A DNA stretch of 64,000 nucleotides from Pelagibacterium lacus. Lineage in GTDB: Bacteria > Pseudomonadota > Alphaproteobacteria > Rhizobiales > Devosiaceae. The notes under the pieces are model-generated. The model saw nothing but the letters and a program-made list of their open reading frames with translations, was not told the origin of the DNA and ran no database searches. Every line of letters starts with the position of its first letter. Within the stretch, counting starts at the first letter, position 1. Where the stretch lies: assembly GCF_003345525.1 (NCBI RefSeq), contig NZ_QQNH01000001.1, positions 62,001-126,000 on the forward strand, in the 5' to 3' direction. Below, piece by piece: positions 49,917 to 58,838 of this stretch. The translations under genes and the position numbers were made by a program.

Positions 49917-50111
49917 CTCAGCGCCCCCCTCATCCGTCTCGCCCTGCGGGCGATCCACCTTCTCCCACGGGGGGAGAAGGAAAGCTCGGCGCTGCCACAG
50001 GGTCCCCTTCTCCCCTGGTGGGAGACTTCGAGCCGTCCTTTGGCCAATCGTGCCAGTGGCACGATTGGAGGCGAGAAGGCCGCGAAGCGGTCGGATGAGG
50101 GGGGCGCTGAG
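49917..50111. repeat. Repeat family A, full-length copy
   Basis: A 195-bp element bounded by CTCAGCGCCCCCCTCATCCG and CGGATGAGGGGGGCGCTGAG, with the same central CAATCGTGCC palindrome as 43420-43609. It stands head to tail with a family B copy, so the two families share insertion regions. Confidence 0.85.
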
Positions 50112-50131
50112 TCAGCCAAACGCTCCACCCC

Positions 50132-50773
50132 CTACCACCCGCACGCCTCGCGCACGGGGCCGAGCGCCGCGGCCATGCCTTCCATGAGAAAGCTCACCGT
50201 CACCGAGCGCTGCGATTGCGGGGTGGCGCGCACATAGAGGCGGTCGGTCTCCAACAACTGGTCGATCACCGGCCGGGCCTCGCCGGTGTCGAAAAAGCCG
50301 ATGGCCTGCCGGTCCGGTGAGATCGCCACCGACTGGCTGCGCGGCGGCTGGCGGTCATATTGCAGCGTCAGCGGGGCGCTGTTGGAGGTCGGGGTGCCCA
50401 TGGCCGAGCCGGCAAAGCCGAATTGCAGCACGGTTTCCCCGTCGACGCAGAGCAGGGTCAGCCGCGCCGGGGCCCGGCCGCCCTGCAGGGAGGGGATGAG
50501 CTGTTCCGATTGCAGCGTCGCAAAGGGCAGTTCGGTGCCCTCGATCTGGCTGATCTCCACCCCGCTGGTCCACAGGCCATGCGCCTCGCCCTCTGCGCCC
50601 CCGCCGGTGAACACCCCGGAGCGGAAGATGGAATCATAGCATTGCAGCCGCTCGGTGGCTGGCCCGATGGCGGCGCAGCGCTCGGCGCTGGGCGCCTGGG
50701 CCATCGCCGCCGGTCCCATCGGGCCGAAAAGCCCTCCCAGCACGGCCAAGCCCGCCAGCCACCTGTTCGCCAT
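50132..50773 (-). CDS. Secreted protein with CYD motif, VasI-like
   Basis: A 213-residue exported protein (signal WLAGLAVLGGLFGPMGPAAMAQ) starting at 50773. The mature N-terminus has CAAIGPATERLQCYDSIFR, and the end has SFLMEGMAAALGPVREACGW. This arrangement is seen in proteins annotated as type VI secretion-associated VasI and in many alphaproteobacterial secreted proteins without T6SS. No secretion genes are nearby, so I give no function. Confidence 0.65.
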   Translation of the reverse strand: MANRWLAGLAVLGGLFGPMGPAAMAQAPSAERCAAIGPATERLQCYDSIFRSGVFTGGGAEGEAHGLWTSGVEISQIEGTELPFATLQSEQLIPSLQGGRAPARLTLLCVDGETVLQFGFAGSAMGTPTSNSAPLTLQYDRQPPRSQSVAISPDRQAIGFFDTGEARPVIDQLLETDRLYVRATPQSQRSVTVSFLMEGMAAALGPVREACGW

Positions 50774-50940
50774 CCGCTGTCCTTCCCCGTATCGGTATCG
50801 GCCCCAATGTGGCCACCCGCGACGGGCAAGTCCATAGAGTTTCACGAGATTGTTCGTCCCACAGCGCGCGGCGCGCCCTTGGCAAGCCCGATCGCCCTTC
50901 CTAAATTCATGCGACCCATCCCGCCCAAGAGGACCCCTCC

Positions 50941-53844
50941 ATGCCGCATCACCCCGCCTATGACCTCATCGCCGAGGAAACCCTTCCCGAGGTCAACGCG
51001 CTGGTGCGCCACTACCGGCACAAAAAGACCGGGGCCGAGCTGCTCTCGCTGATCAATGACGACGAGAACAAGGTGTTCGGCATCTCCTTTGCCACGCCCC
51101 CCGCCGATTCCACCGGCCTGCCGCACATCCTCGAGCATTCGGTCCTCTGCGGCTCGGAAAAATTCCCGGTGAAGAAGCCCTTCGTCGAAATGCTCAAGGG
51201 CTCGCTGCACACTTTCCTCAACGCCATGACCTTCCCCGACAAGACGGTCTATCCGGTGGCCAGCACCAACACCGCCGATTTCTACAATCTCACCGAAGTC
51301 TATCTCGACGCCGTCTTCTTCCCTCTTCTGACGCGCGAAACCTTCGAGCAGGAGGGCTGGCACCACGAGATCGAGAACGCCGGCGACGAGATGATCTACA
51401 AGGGCGTGGTGTTCAACGAGATGAAGGGGGCCTCCTCCTCCCCCGACCAGATGAACTATGTCCACGCGCTGCAATCGCTGTTTCCCGATGCGGTCTACGC
51501 CAATTATTCCGGCGGCGATCCCCGCGTCATGCCCCAATTGACCTATGAGACCTTCAAGGCCTTCCACGCCGCCTATTACCATCCGAGCAACGCGCAGGTG
51601 ATCTTTTACGGCGACGACGACCCGCAACGGCGCCTCGACCTGCTCGACGGCGTGCTGTCGCGCTTCGAGCGCGGCGAGAAGGCCCCTTCCATCGCCCCGC
51701 AGCCGCGTTTCGACGCCCCGCGCCGGGTGGAGGCCACCTACCCGGCCGATGGCGAAAACCCCCGCGCCGCCTTCGTCTCGCTCAACTGGATGCTGGACGC
51801 CACCGGCTCGGTCGAGGCGCAGTTGATCCGCACCGTGATGCGCCGGGCGCTGGTGGGCAATTCCGCCGCGCCGCTGCACAAGGCGCTGATCGAATCCGGG
51901 CTCGGGGAATCGGTCACCCAGGCCTTCCAGGATCTGGCCCAGCCGGTCACCTCCATCGGCCTGCGCAATGCCGATCCGGCAACGGCCGACGCCATCGAGG
52001 CGCTGATCCTCGACACCCTTGCCGATCTCGCCGAAAACGGCATCGACGACGCCACCATCGAAGCCACCCTCAATTCCCTCGAATTCGAGCTGCGCGAGAA
52101 GAACACCGGCGGCTATCCGCGCGGCATCGTCTATCTCTTCGGCGCGCTCAATGAATGGCTCTATGGCCGCGATCCCATCGAGGGGCTGAAATTCGAGGCG
52201 GCGCTGGCCAGCCTCAAGGCCCGCATCGCGTCAGGGGAACGGGTCATCGAGGCGGCGATCCGCGACTGCCTCCTCGACAACACCCACCGCACCACCCTCG
52301 TCCTGCGCCCCGATCCCGCGCAGGCCGAGCGCGAGGCGGACGCCGAACGGGCCCGGCTCGACGCGGCCCGCGCCGCCATGAGCGATGCCGACATCGCCGC
52401 CGCCATCGAGACCACCAGAAAGCTCAAGGCGCTGCAGAACGCCGCCGACCGCCCCGAGGATCTGGCGAAAATCCCCACCCTCACCGTGGCCGACCTGCCG
52501 CGCGAGGGGGCAAGCATCCCTACCGAGGAGACCGAAACGAGCGGGGTGCGCACCCTGGTGCATGACCTTGCCACCAATGGCATCGTCTATCTCGATCTCG
52601 GCTTCGATCTCAAGACGCTGGACCGCGAGCTGGTGCCCTATCTGCCGCTGTTTTCCCGCGCCCTGAAACAGACCGGCACGGCGACCGGCGATTTCGTCGC
52701 CCTTTCCCAGCGCATCGGGCGCTCCACGGGCGGCATCTCGATCTCGCGGCTCAACGGCGCGGTGCGCGACAGCGACGAGGCCACCGCCTGGCTGCTGGTG
52801 CGGGCCAAGGCCACCGCCGACAAGACGGGGGAAATGCTCGACATCGTCCACGACATCCTCAGCAGCGCCCGGCTCGACAATCGCGACCGCATCCGGCAGC
52901 TCGTCGCCGAGGACAAGGCGCGCGCCGAGGCCTCGCTGGTCCCGGCCGGGCATCAATACGTGTTCTCGCGCCTGCGCGCCGCGCTGCACGAATCGGACTG
53001 GTTGCAGGAAGAGACCGGCGGCATCAGCCAGCTCTTCTTCCTGCGCGCCCTCGCCGAGAAGATCGAAACCGACTGGCCTTCGGTCGCGACGAGCCTCGAA
53101 GCCATCCGCACCCGTCTCATCAACGCCAGCGCCGCCATCGCCAACGTCACCATCGAGGGCGCCAACTGGCCAGGCTTCGAGGCCGAGCTTAAGGATTTCC
53201 TCGCCCGCCTGCCGCGCCGTGACTTCGTCCGCGCCGACTGGTCGCCCCTGCCCCATGCGGCCAATGAGGGGCTGACCATTCCCGCCCAGGTCAATTACGT
53301 GGCCAAGGGCGCCAGCCTCGCCGCGCTGGGGCACCAGCCCTCGGGCGCCCTTTCGGTGGTCACCAAATATCTCGGCACCTCCTATCTGTGGGACAAGGTA
53401 CGGGTCGAGGGCGGGGCCTATGGCGGCTTCGCCAGCTTCAACCCCTTGGCCGGCACCTATGCCTTCGGCTCCTATCGCGACCCCAATCTGGTCGCGACCC
53501 TCGATGTCTACGACGCCGCCCCGACCTTCCTGCGCAAGGGGGTGTCGCGCACCGATATCGAGCGCTCGATCATCGGCACCATCGGCGATCTCGATCCCTA
53601 TCTGTTGCCCGACGCCAAGGGCTATACCGCCCTCATGCGCATCCTGTCCGGGGTCACCGACGCTTATCGCCAGCAGCGCCGCGAGGAGGTTCTGGCCACC
53701 AGCGAGGCGGAATTTTCCACCGCCGCCGACCTCCTCGAAGAGGTGGCGCGGGCCGGGCATGTGGTCGCCATGGGCTCGGACAAGGCCATCGCCGCCGCCA
53801 ATCGCGAGCGCAACGGTTTCATGACCGTCTCGAAGGTTCTTTAG
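50941..53844 (+). CDS. M16C metallopeptidase, presequence-protease (PreP) type
   Basis: A 967-residue inverzincin. The inverted zinc motif HxxEH is H62-I-L-E-H66 (TGLPHILEHSVLCGS), with a third ligand Glu expected in FNEMKGASSSPDQ. The size and the M16C-associated middle domain are those of mitochondrial PreP and bacterial relatives that degrade peptides up to about 65 residues inside a closed chamber. No signal peptide, so cytoplasmic. Divergent from the CYD protein. Confidence 0.93.
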   Translation: MPHHPAYDLIAEETLPEVNALVRHYRHKKTGAELLSLINDDENKVFGISFATPPADSTGLPHILEHSVLCGSEKFPVKKPFVEMLKGSLHTFLNAMTFPDKTVYPVASTNTADFYNLTEVYLDAVFFPLLTRETFEQEGWHHEIENAGDEMIYKGVVFNEMKGASSSPDQMNYVHALQSLFPDAVYANYSGGDPRVMPQLTYETFKAFHAAYYHPSNAQVIFYGDDDPQRRLDLLDGVLSRFERGEKAPSIAPQPRFDAPRRVEATYPADGENPRAAFVSLNWMLDATGSVEAQLIRTVMRRALVGNSAAPLHKALIESGLGESVTQAFQDLAQPVTSIGLRNADPATADAIEALILDTLADLAENGIDDATIEATLNSLEFELREKNTGGYPRGIVYLFGALNEWLYGRDPIEGLKFEAALASLKARIASGERVIEAAIRDCLLDNTHRTTLVLRPDPAQAEREADAERARLDAARAAMSDADIAAAIETTRKLKALQNAADRPEDLAKIPTLTVADLPREGASIPTEETETSGVRTLVHDLATNGIVYLDLGFDLKTLDRELVPYLPLFSRALKQTGTATGDFVALSQRIGRSTGGISISRLNGAVRDSDEATAWLLVRAKATADKTGEMLDIVHDILSSARLDNRDRIRQLVAEDKARAEASLVPAGHQYVFSRLRAALHESDWLQEETGGISQLFFLRALAEKIETDWPSVATSLEAIRTRLINASAAIANVTIEGANWPGFEAELKDFLARLPRRDFVRADWSPLPHAANEGLTIPAQVNYVAKGASLAALGHQPSGALSVVTKYLGTSYLWDKVRVEGGAYGGFASFNPLAGTYAFGSYRDPNLVATLDVYDAAPTFLRKGVSRTDIERSIIGTIGDLDPYLLPDAKGYTALMRILSGVTDAYRQQRREEVLATSEAEFSTAADLLEEVARAGHVVAMGSDKAIAAANRERNGFMTVSKVL

Positions 53845-55464
53845 CTACCCAGCGGCGATCCAGCGCAGGCCATAGGGTTCGAGCTCCATGGCCAGCCTGC
53901 CCTCGGCAAGATCGAACCGGCCCTCGCCCAGCACCACGTCCGGATGGCCGTAGCGTGCCGTGTCGAGGGCCAGGTCGATCGCCGCCGTCTTGCCCGAGAG
54001 GTTGTGGATCATCATGATCCCGCTCTGGGAGGCGCCGAAGCGATGGGCCAGCACCGCGTCGTGCCCGGTGTCGAAGAATTCCAGCCGCTCGGCCCCGATT
54101 TCGGGGAAGCGCAGCCGCAGGGCCGAGAGCTTCCTGATGTGGTTGAGGAGGGATTTTTCATCCTTTTCCGCCGCCCGGGCGTTCACCGCCCTGTAGCCGA
54201 AAGCGCCGCCCGCCACCGGCTTGAGCGGCAGCTTGCTTATCGGAGCCTCGGAGAATCCGCCATTGCGCCCGGCGGTCCATTGCATGGGGAGCCGCACGGA
54301 TTCGCGCTCGGGCAGGTCGAGATCGTCGCCCATGCCCAGTTCCTCGCCATAGGTGATCACCGGGCAGCCGGGCATGGAGAACAGCAGCGAATAGGCCATT
54401 TTCAGCCGGTCGCGGTCGCCGCCCAGCATGGGCGCCAGCCGCCGCCTGATGCCCCGGTCATAGATGCGCATGGTCTCCTCGGGGGCGAAGGCATCAAGCA
54501 CATCGGCCATTTCCCCGGCCTCCAGCCGTTCGAGATCGGCCTCGTCGTGATTGCGCAGGAAATTGGCCCATTGCCCGTTGGCGGGGGGCTGCGGCAGGGC
54601 GCTCAGCGCGTGGTGCACCGGCCGCCCGTCCTCACGCGCCAAGGCCAGCAGCAGGTAGTTGTCGAGGTAGAAATTGAACATCATGTTGAGCTGTTCGCCG
54701 TCGAAATAGGAGGCCAGCTCGCCCGGCTCCTCGTCCACCTCGCCCATCAGCACCGTATCGGGCTTGCGCCCGGTGGTGTGGGCATAGATGTGGCGCAGGG
54801 TGGCGTGGGTCTCGTCCACCTCCTTGTGCCGGTCGAGGGGGCGCTCGATCAGATGCGAGGCGGCATCGATGCGGAAGCCGGAAATCCCGAAGCTGCACCA
54901 GAAGTCGATGATGCGCTCGATCTCGTCGCGCACCGCCGGGTTCTGGTGGTTGAGGCCGGGCTGGAAGTGGTAGAAGCGGTGGTGGTAATAGGCTCCGGCG
55001 ATTTCGCAATGGGTCCACACCGCCTTCTCGGCGCCGGGAAACATCGGCCCGCGCCCCGGCGGGGTCGGGGGCGGATGGTCGGCCCAGATATAATAGTCGC
55101 GGAACGGCGATTGCTCGTCATGGCGCGCCGAGCGGAACCAGGGATGCGCGTCGGAAGTGTGCTGCACCACGAGGTCGGTGATCACCCGCATGCCCAGCTC
55201 CCCCGCCGCGCGGATGGTCGCGATCAGGTCGTCAAAGCTCCCCAAGCTGGGGTCGACCGAGAAATAATCGGTGACGTCATAGCCATTGTCGCGATGGGTC
55301 GAGGGGTAGAAGGGCTGCAACCAGATGCAGGTCACGCCGAGATCGCACAGATAGGGCAGCTTTTGCCGCAGCCCCGGGAAATCCCCGATCCCGTCGCCAT
55401 TGCCGTCATGGAACCGGCCCACATCCACCGCATAGAACACCGCGTCCTTCCACCAATGCGCCAT
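53845..55464 (-). CDS. GH13 alpha-amylase family enzyme, trehalose-synthase-like
   Basis: A 539-residue TIM-barrel enzyme started at the ATG at 55464 (GGCGGAGA upstream). Catalytic residues are D200 (GFRIDAASH), E242 (LMGEVDEE) and the transition-state stabiliser D307 (NFLRNHDEADL). The opening WWKDAVFYAVDVGRFHDGNGDGIGDFPG and the closing EPYGLRW are of TreS/oligo-glucosidase type. TreS interconverts maltose and trehalose. No maltokinase domain or neighbour is present, so a glucosidase role is possible. Cytoplasmic. Confidence 0.82.
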   Translation of the reverse strand: MAHWWKDAVFYAVDVGRFHDGNGDGIGDFPGLRQKLPYLCDLGVTCIWLQPFYPSTHRDNGYDVTDYFSVDPSLGSFDDLIATIRAAGELGMRVITDLVVQHTSDAHPWFRSARHDEQSPFRDYYIWADHPPPTPPGRGPMFPGAEKAVWTHCEIAGAYYHHRFYHFQPGLNHQNPAVRDEIERIIDFWCSFGISGFRIDAASHLIERPLDRHKEVDETHATLRHIYAHTTGRKPDTVLMGEVDEEPGELASYFDGEQLNMMFNFYLDNYLLLALAREDGRPVHHALSALPQPPANGQWANFLRNHDEADLERLEAGEMADVLDAFAPEETMRIYDRGIRRRLAPMLGGDRDRLKMAYSLLFSMPGCPVITYGEELGMGDDLDLPERESVRLPMQWTAGRNGGFSEAPISKLPLKPVAGGAFGYRAVNARAAEKDEKSLLNHIRKLSALRLRFPEIGAERLEFFDTGHDAVLAHRFGASQSGIMMIHNLSGKTAAIDLALDTARYGHPDVVLGEGRFDLAEGRLAMELEPYGLRWIAAG

Positions 55465-55545
55465 CGTCTCCGCCTTTCGCCGCCGCGCTGGCGGGCGCCC
55501 GCCGCCCCCCGCGCCGGACCAACGGCAGGGGCGCGCCATCGTTCC

Positions 55546-55586
55546 CACACGCAGGTGTGAGCGAGCGTACCGTACGTTACGGTACG
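55546..55586. promoter_or_regulatory. Palindromes between the GH13 and ilvD genes
   Basis: CGTACCGTA and TACGGTACG (9-bp arms, 3-bp centre, 55566-55586) form a symmetric operator-like site. A smaller CACAC-GCAG-GTGTG lies at 55546-55559. The region separates divergent genes. The larger palindrome has the size and symmetry of a TetR/LacI-type binding site; which gene it controls is not clear. Confidence 0.6.
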
Positions 55587-55698
55587 GTTATGCTTTACAC
55601 CGGGCCCGCCGCGCGCTAGACATCAGGGAACGCGCGCCGCGCCGGAGGTCCGGGACAGCGGCGGCCCCTCACATTTCATCAGCCAAGCAGGTGATCTC

Positions 55699-57543
55699 AT
55701 GCCCGCCTATCGTTCCCGTACAACCACCCATGGCCGCAACATGGCCGGCGCGCGTGGTCTCTGGCGCGCCACGGGCATGAAGGACGGCGATTTCGGCAAG
55801 CCCATCATCGCCGTGGTCAATTCCTTCACCCAGTTCGTGCCCGGCCACGTGCATCTGAAAGATCTCGGCCAGATGGTGGCGCGCGAGATCGAGCGCGCCG
55901 GCGGCGTCGCCAAGGAATTCAACACCATCGCGGTCGATGACGGCATCGCCATGGGCCATGACGGCATGCTCTATTCTCTGCCCAGCCGCGAGATGATCGC
56001 CGACAGCGTCGAATACATGGTCAACGCCCATTGCGCCGACGCCATGGTCTGCATCTCCAATTGCGACAAGATCACCCCGGGCATGCTCAACGCCGCCATG
56101 CGGCTCAACATCCCCGTGGTCTTCGTCTCGGGCGGGCCCATGGAAGCGGGCAAGATCGTCGAGGGCGACAAGCTGCAGGCGCTCGACCTCATCGACGCCA
56201 TGGTGGTCGCCGCCGACGACAGCTACACCGACGCCCAGGTCGCCGCCATCGAGGAAGCCGCCTGCCCCACTTGCGGCTCGTGCTCGGGCATGTTCACGGC
56301 CAATTCCATGAACTGCCTCACCGAGGCACTCGGCCTGTCGCTGCCCGGCAACGGCTCGACGCTGGCCACCCATGCCGACCGCAAGCGCCTGTTCCTCGAA
56401 GCCGGCCACCTGATCGTCGATCTGGCCCGCCGCTATTACGAGCAGGACGACGAGAGCGTGCTGCCGCGCTCCATCGTCACCAAACAGGCCTTCGAGAACG
56501 CCATGGCGCTCGACATCGCCATGGGCGGCTCGACCAATACCGTGCTGCACATCCTCGCCGCCGCCTATGAAGGCGAGGTCGATTTCACCATGGACGATAT
56601 CGACCAGCTTTCCCGCAAGGTTCCGGTCCTGTGCAAGGTCGCCCCGGCCAAGCAGGACGTGCACATGGAAGACGTGCACCGGGCCGGCGGCATCATGTCG
56701 ATCCTCGGCCAGCTCGACCGCGCCAACCTGTTGCATCGCGACCTGCCCACCGTCCACAGCGCCACTCTGGGCGACGCGCTGGACCGCTGGGACATTTCCC
56801 GCACCAATTCGGAAAGCGTGCGCCAGTTCTACATGGCGGCGCCCGGCGGGGTGCGCACCACCGAGGCCTTCTCGACCCAGAACCGCTGGGCCGAGCTCGA
56901 CCTCGACCGCAAAGAGGGGGTCATCCGCTCGGCCGAGCACGCCTTCTCCAAGGATGGCGGGCTGGCGGTGCTCAAGGGCAATATCGCGCTCGACGGCTGC
57001 GTGGTCAAAACCGCCGGCGTCGACGATTCCATCCTCAAATTCGCCGGCAAGGCCGTGGTCTATGAGAGCCAGGATGCCGCCGTCTCGGGCATCCTCACCG
57101 GCAAGGTCAAGGAAGGCGACGTGGTGGTCATCCGCTATGAGGGCCCCAAGGGCGGCCCCGGCATGCAGGAAATGCTCTACCCGACCAGCTATCTCAAGTC
57201 CAAGGGGCTGGGGGCGGCCTGCGCGCTCTTGACCGACGGGCGCTTTTCGGGCGGCACCTCGGGCCTCTCGATCGGCCACGTCTCCCCCGAGGCCGCCGAT
57301 GGCGGCGCCATCGGGCTGGTGGAGCCGGGCGACCGCATCGAGATCGACATCCCCAACCGCAGCATCAATCTCATGGTGACCGATGCGGAGCTGGCCCGCC
57401 GCCGCGCCGCCATGGACGCCAAGGGGGCCGATGCCTGGAAGCCGGTGGAAACGCGCAAGCGCAAGGTGACCACCGCGCTGAAGGCCTATGCCGCCTTCGC
57501 GTCGAGCGCGGATCGCGGAGCGGTGCGAATCCTGCCAGAATAG
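55699..57543 (+). CDS. ilvD: Dihydroxy-acid dehydratase
   Basis: A 614-residue enzyme of branched-chain amino acid synthesis that converts 2,3-dihydroxy acids to 2-oxo acids using a 2Fe-2S cluster and Mg2+. Cluster cysteines are visible in [13 protein letters not shown] (C122) and [11 protein letters not shown] (C195 region). Full length is normal. The ATG at 55699 has AGGTGATC upstream. With ilvA it covers two steps of isoleucine synthesis. Confidence 0.97.
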   Translation: MPAYRSRTTTHGRNMAGARGLWRATGMKDGDFGKPIIAVVNSFTQFVPGHVHLKDLGQMVAREIERAGGVAKEFNTIAVDDGIAMGHDGMLYSLPSREMIADSVEYMVNAHCADAMVCISNCDKITPGMLNAAMRLNIPVVFVSGGPMEAGKIVEGDKLQALDLIDAMVVAADDSYTDAQVAAIEEAACPTCGSCSGMFTANSMNCLTEALGLSLPGNGSTLATHADRKRLFLEAGHLIVDLARRYYEQDDESVLPRSIVTKQAFENAMALDIAMGGSTNTVLHILAAAYEGEVDFTMDDIDQLSRKVPVLCKVAPAKQDVHMEDVHRAGGIMSILGQLDRANLLHRDLPTVHSATLGDALDRWDISRTNSESVRQFYMAAPGGVRTTEAFSTQNRWAELDLDRKEGVIRSAEHAFSKDGGLAVLKGNIALDGCVVKTAGVDDSILKFAGKAVVYESQDAAVSGILTGKVKEGDVVVIRYEGPKGGPGMQEMLYPTSYLKSKGLGAACALLTDGRFSGGTSGLSIGHVSPEAADGGAIGLVEPGDRIEIDIPNRSINLMVTDAELARRRAAMDAKGADAWKPVETRKRKVTTALKAYAAFASSADRGAVRILPE

Positions 57544-57550
57544 CGGCTTT

Positions 57551-57573
57551 GCTCCGGCCCTCCCGGCCGGAGC
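57551..57573 (+). terminator. Strong hairpin between ilvD and the EamA gene
   Basis: GCTCCGGCC and GGCCGGAGC pair over 9 bp with a 5-nt loop, 7 bp after the ilvD stop. No T tract follows, so termination may be partial and the permease gene 18 bp further may be cotranscribed. Confidence 0.5.
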
Positions 57574-57591
57574 CCTTCGCGGGTTTGCTCC

Positions 57592-58542
57592 ATGTCCAGC
57601 CTCGTCACCGGGCATCAGGATCGGCGGCTCTATGCCATCGGGCTGGCGCTCGTCACCTACGCCTTCTTCACCGTGTGCGACACCAGCGCCAAGTGGATGG
57701 CCGTTTCCGGCATGCCGCCCCTGCAGGTGGCGTTCGGGCGCTATGCCGTCCAGTTCGCCTTCATCCTGGGCATGGTGCTGCCCAAGGCGGGGCTGTCGAG
57801 CTTCAGGACCAGGCGCCCGGTGCTGCAAGTGATCCGCGCGCTGGGGCTGTTGGGCATGACGGCGTTCAACTTCCTCGCCGTGGTCTATCTGCCGCTGACC
57901 ATGACCTCGGCCATCCTGTTCTGCATGCCGCTGATGATCACCGCGCTATCGGTGCCCTTTCTGGGCGAGCATGTGGGCTGGCGGCGCTGGCTGGCCATTC
58001 TGGTCGGCTTTGCCGGCATCCTGATCGTCATCCAGCCCTGGGGAGCCGATTTCCACTGGGCGGTGTTTCTGTCGCTGGGGTCCGCCGCCTCGGGCGCCAT
58101 GTATTACATCTTCACCCGCAAGCTGACCGCCACCGAGACGACGCTGAGCCTGCAACTCTATACCGGGCTGGTGGGCACGGTGTGCCTTGCGCCCTTCGCC
58201 GTCGCCGTCTGGATGTGGCCGGAGGGGCTGCTGAGCTGGATCGTCTTCCTCGCGGTCGGGCTGTCGGCCATGACCGGGCACGGCATCTCGATCATCGCCC
58301 ACCGCTACGCCCCCGCCTCGGTGCTCGCCCCCTTCGCCTATAGCCAGATCGTCTGGATGACCATTTCGGGCTGGCTGGTATTCAGCGAATTGCCCACCGT
58401 GTGGCTGTTCATCGGCGGCCCCATCGTCATCGGCTCGGGGCTTTATATCTGGCTGCGCGAACGCACCCTCGCCAGGGCCAGTGTCAGCCCCATCTCCCCG
58501 GCCGAGGCCGAACAGCGCACCGATGTAGCTCCCGCCCCCTGA
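57592..58542 (+). CDS. EamA/DMT-family transporter
   Basis: A 316-residue membrane protein with ten predicted helices in two five-helix EamA repeats (ALVTYAFFTVCDTSAKWM at the front; SLGSAASGAMYYIFTRKLT opening the second). The ends LGEHVGWRRWLAILVGFAGILIVI and FSELPTVWLFIGGPIVIGSGLYIWLRE are diagnostic. Exporters of amino acids or metabolites are frequent in the family; position after ilvD hints at an amino-acid-related role, but this is weak. Confidence 0.9.
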   Translation: MSSLVTGHQDRRLYAIGLALVTYAFFTVCDTSAKWMAVSGMPPLQVAFGRYAVQFAFILGMVLPKAGLSSFRTRRPVLQVIRALGLLGMTAFNFLAVVYLPLTMTSAILFCMPLMITALSVPFLGEHVGWRRWLAILVGFAGILIVIQPWGADFHWAVFLSLGSAASGAMYYIFTRKLTATETTLSLQLYTGLVGTVCLAPFAVAVWMWPEGLLSWIVFLAVGLSAMTGHGISIIAHRYAPASVLAPFAYSQIVWMTISGWLVFSELPTVWLFIGGPIVIGSGLYIWLRERTLARASVSPISPAEAEQRTDVAPAP

Positions 58543-58563
58543 TCTTTTTTGCCGCCTGGGGCC

Positions 58564-58592
58564 TTGGCGCGGCAAAAAGCCTCCTCTATAAA
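58564..58592 (+). promoter_or_regulatory. Promoter of the ABC exporter leader
   Basis: TTGGCG (58564-58569) and TATAAA (58587-58592) are 17 bp apart, a good sigma-70 match. A start near 58600 would give a leader of about 240 nt that contains a 14-codon open frame and a terminator-like hairpin. An inverted repeat TTTTTGCCGC/GCGGCAAAAA overlaps the -35 region (58547-58577). Confidence 0.6.
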
Positions 58593-58631
58593 GGCGCTCC
58601 CGTTTCGACGCGAGCCAGAGGAGGCGTTGCA

Positions 58632-58676
58632 TTGACCATTGTTCCCGCGCCTGCCCAGGCCCCGCTGCTGTCCTAG
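58632..58676 (+). CDS. Putative 14-aa leader peptide
   Basis: A TTG-started frame of 14 codons (TIVPAPAQAPLLS after the initiator, then TAG). It has a near-perfect Shine-Dalgarno (AGAGGAGG, 8 bp before the TTG), stronger than that of the ABC gene itself. It is Pro/Ala rich. The stop is 20 bp before a terminator-like hairpin, the classic geometry for ribosome-controlled attenuation. Confidence 0.5.
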   Translation: MTIVPAPAQAPLLS

Positions 58677-58695
58677 CCTGATAGCCAGCGCATAC

Positions 58696-58735
58696 GCGGT
58701 TCTCTCCTGATCAAGAACCGCTCCCTGCCCTTTTT
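58696..58735 (+). terminator. Terminator-like hairpin in the ABC exporter leader
   Basis: GCGGTTCT (58696-58703) and AGAACCGC (58714-58721) form a perfect 8-bp stem with a 10-nt loop. Nine bases later is TTTTT (58731-58735). It lies between the leader peptide and the exporter gene, so it would cut the transcript unless disrupted. Confidence 0.6.
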
Positions 58736-58838
58736 CGCATTCGGCCCGCCTTCGGCGCATATCCATGCCCGGTCGCGGCCCTTGGTTTTCCTCCGTTTCA
58801 AGGACCGGCCACGCCCATCGGGGCGGCCGGCGACAGAC

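Noticed and set aside
50132-50773. A type VI secretion component
   Set aside because: The CYD motif is VasI-like, but no T6SS genes are within the window and similar secreted proteins occur in genomes without the system.
58547-58577. Intrinsic terminator for the EamA gene
   Set aside because: The inverted repeat TTTTTGCCGC/GCGGCAAAAA has its T run before, not after, the stem on the coding strand and overlaps the candidate -35 box of the next gene, so I did not call it a terminator.
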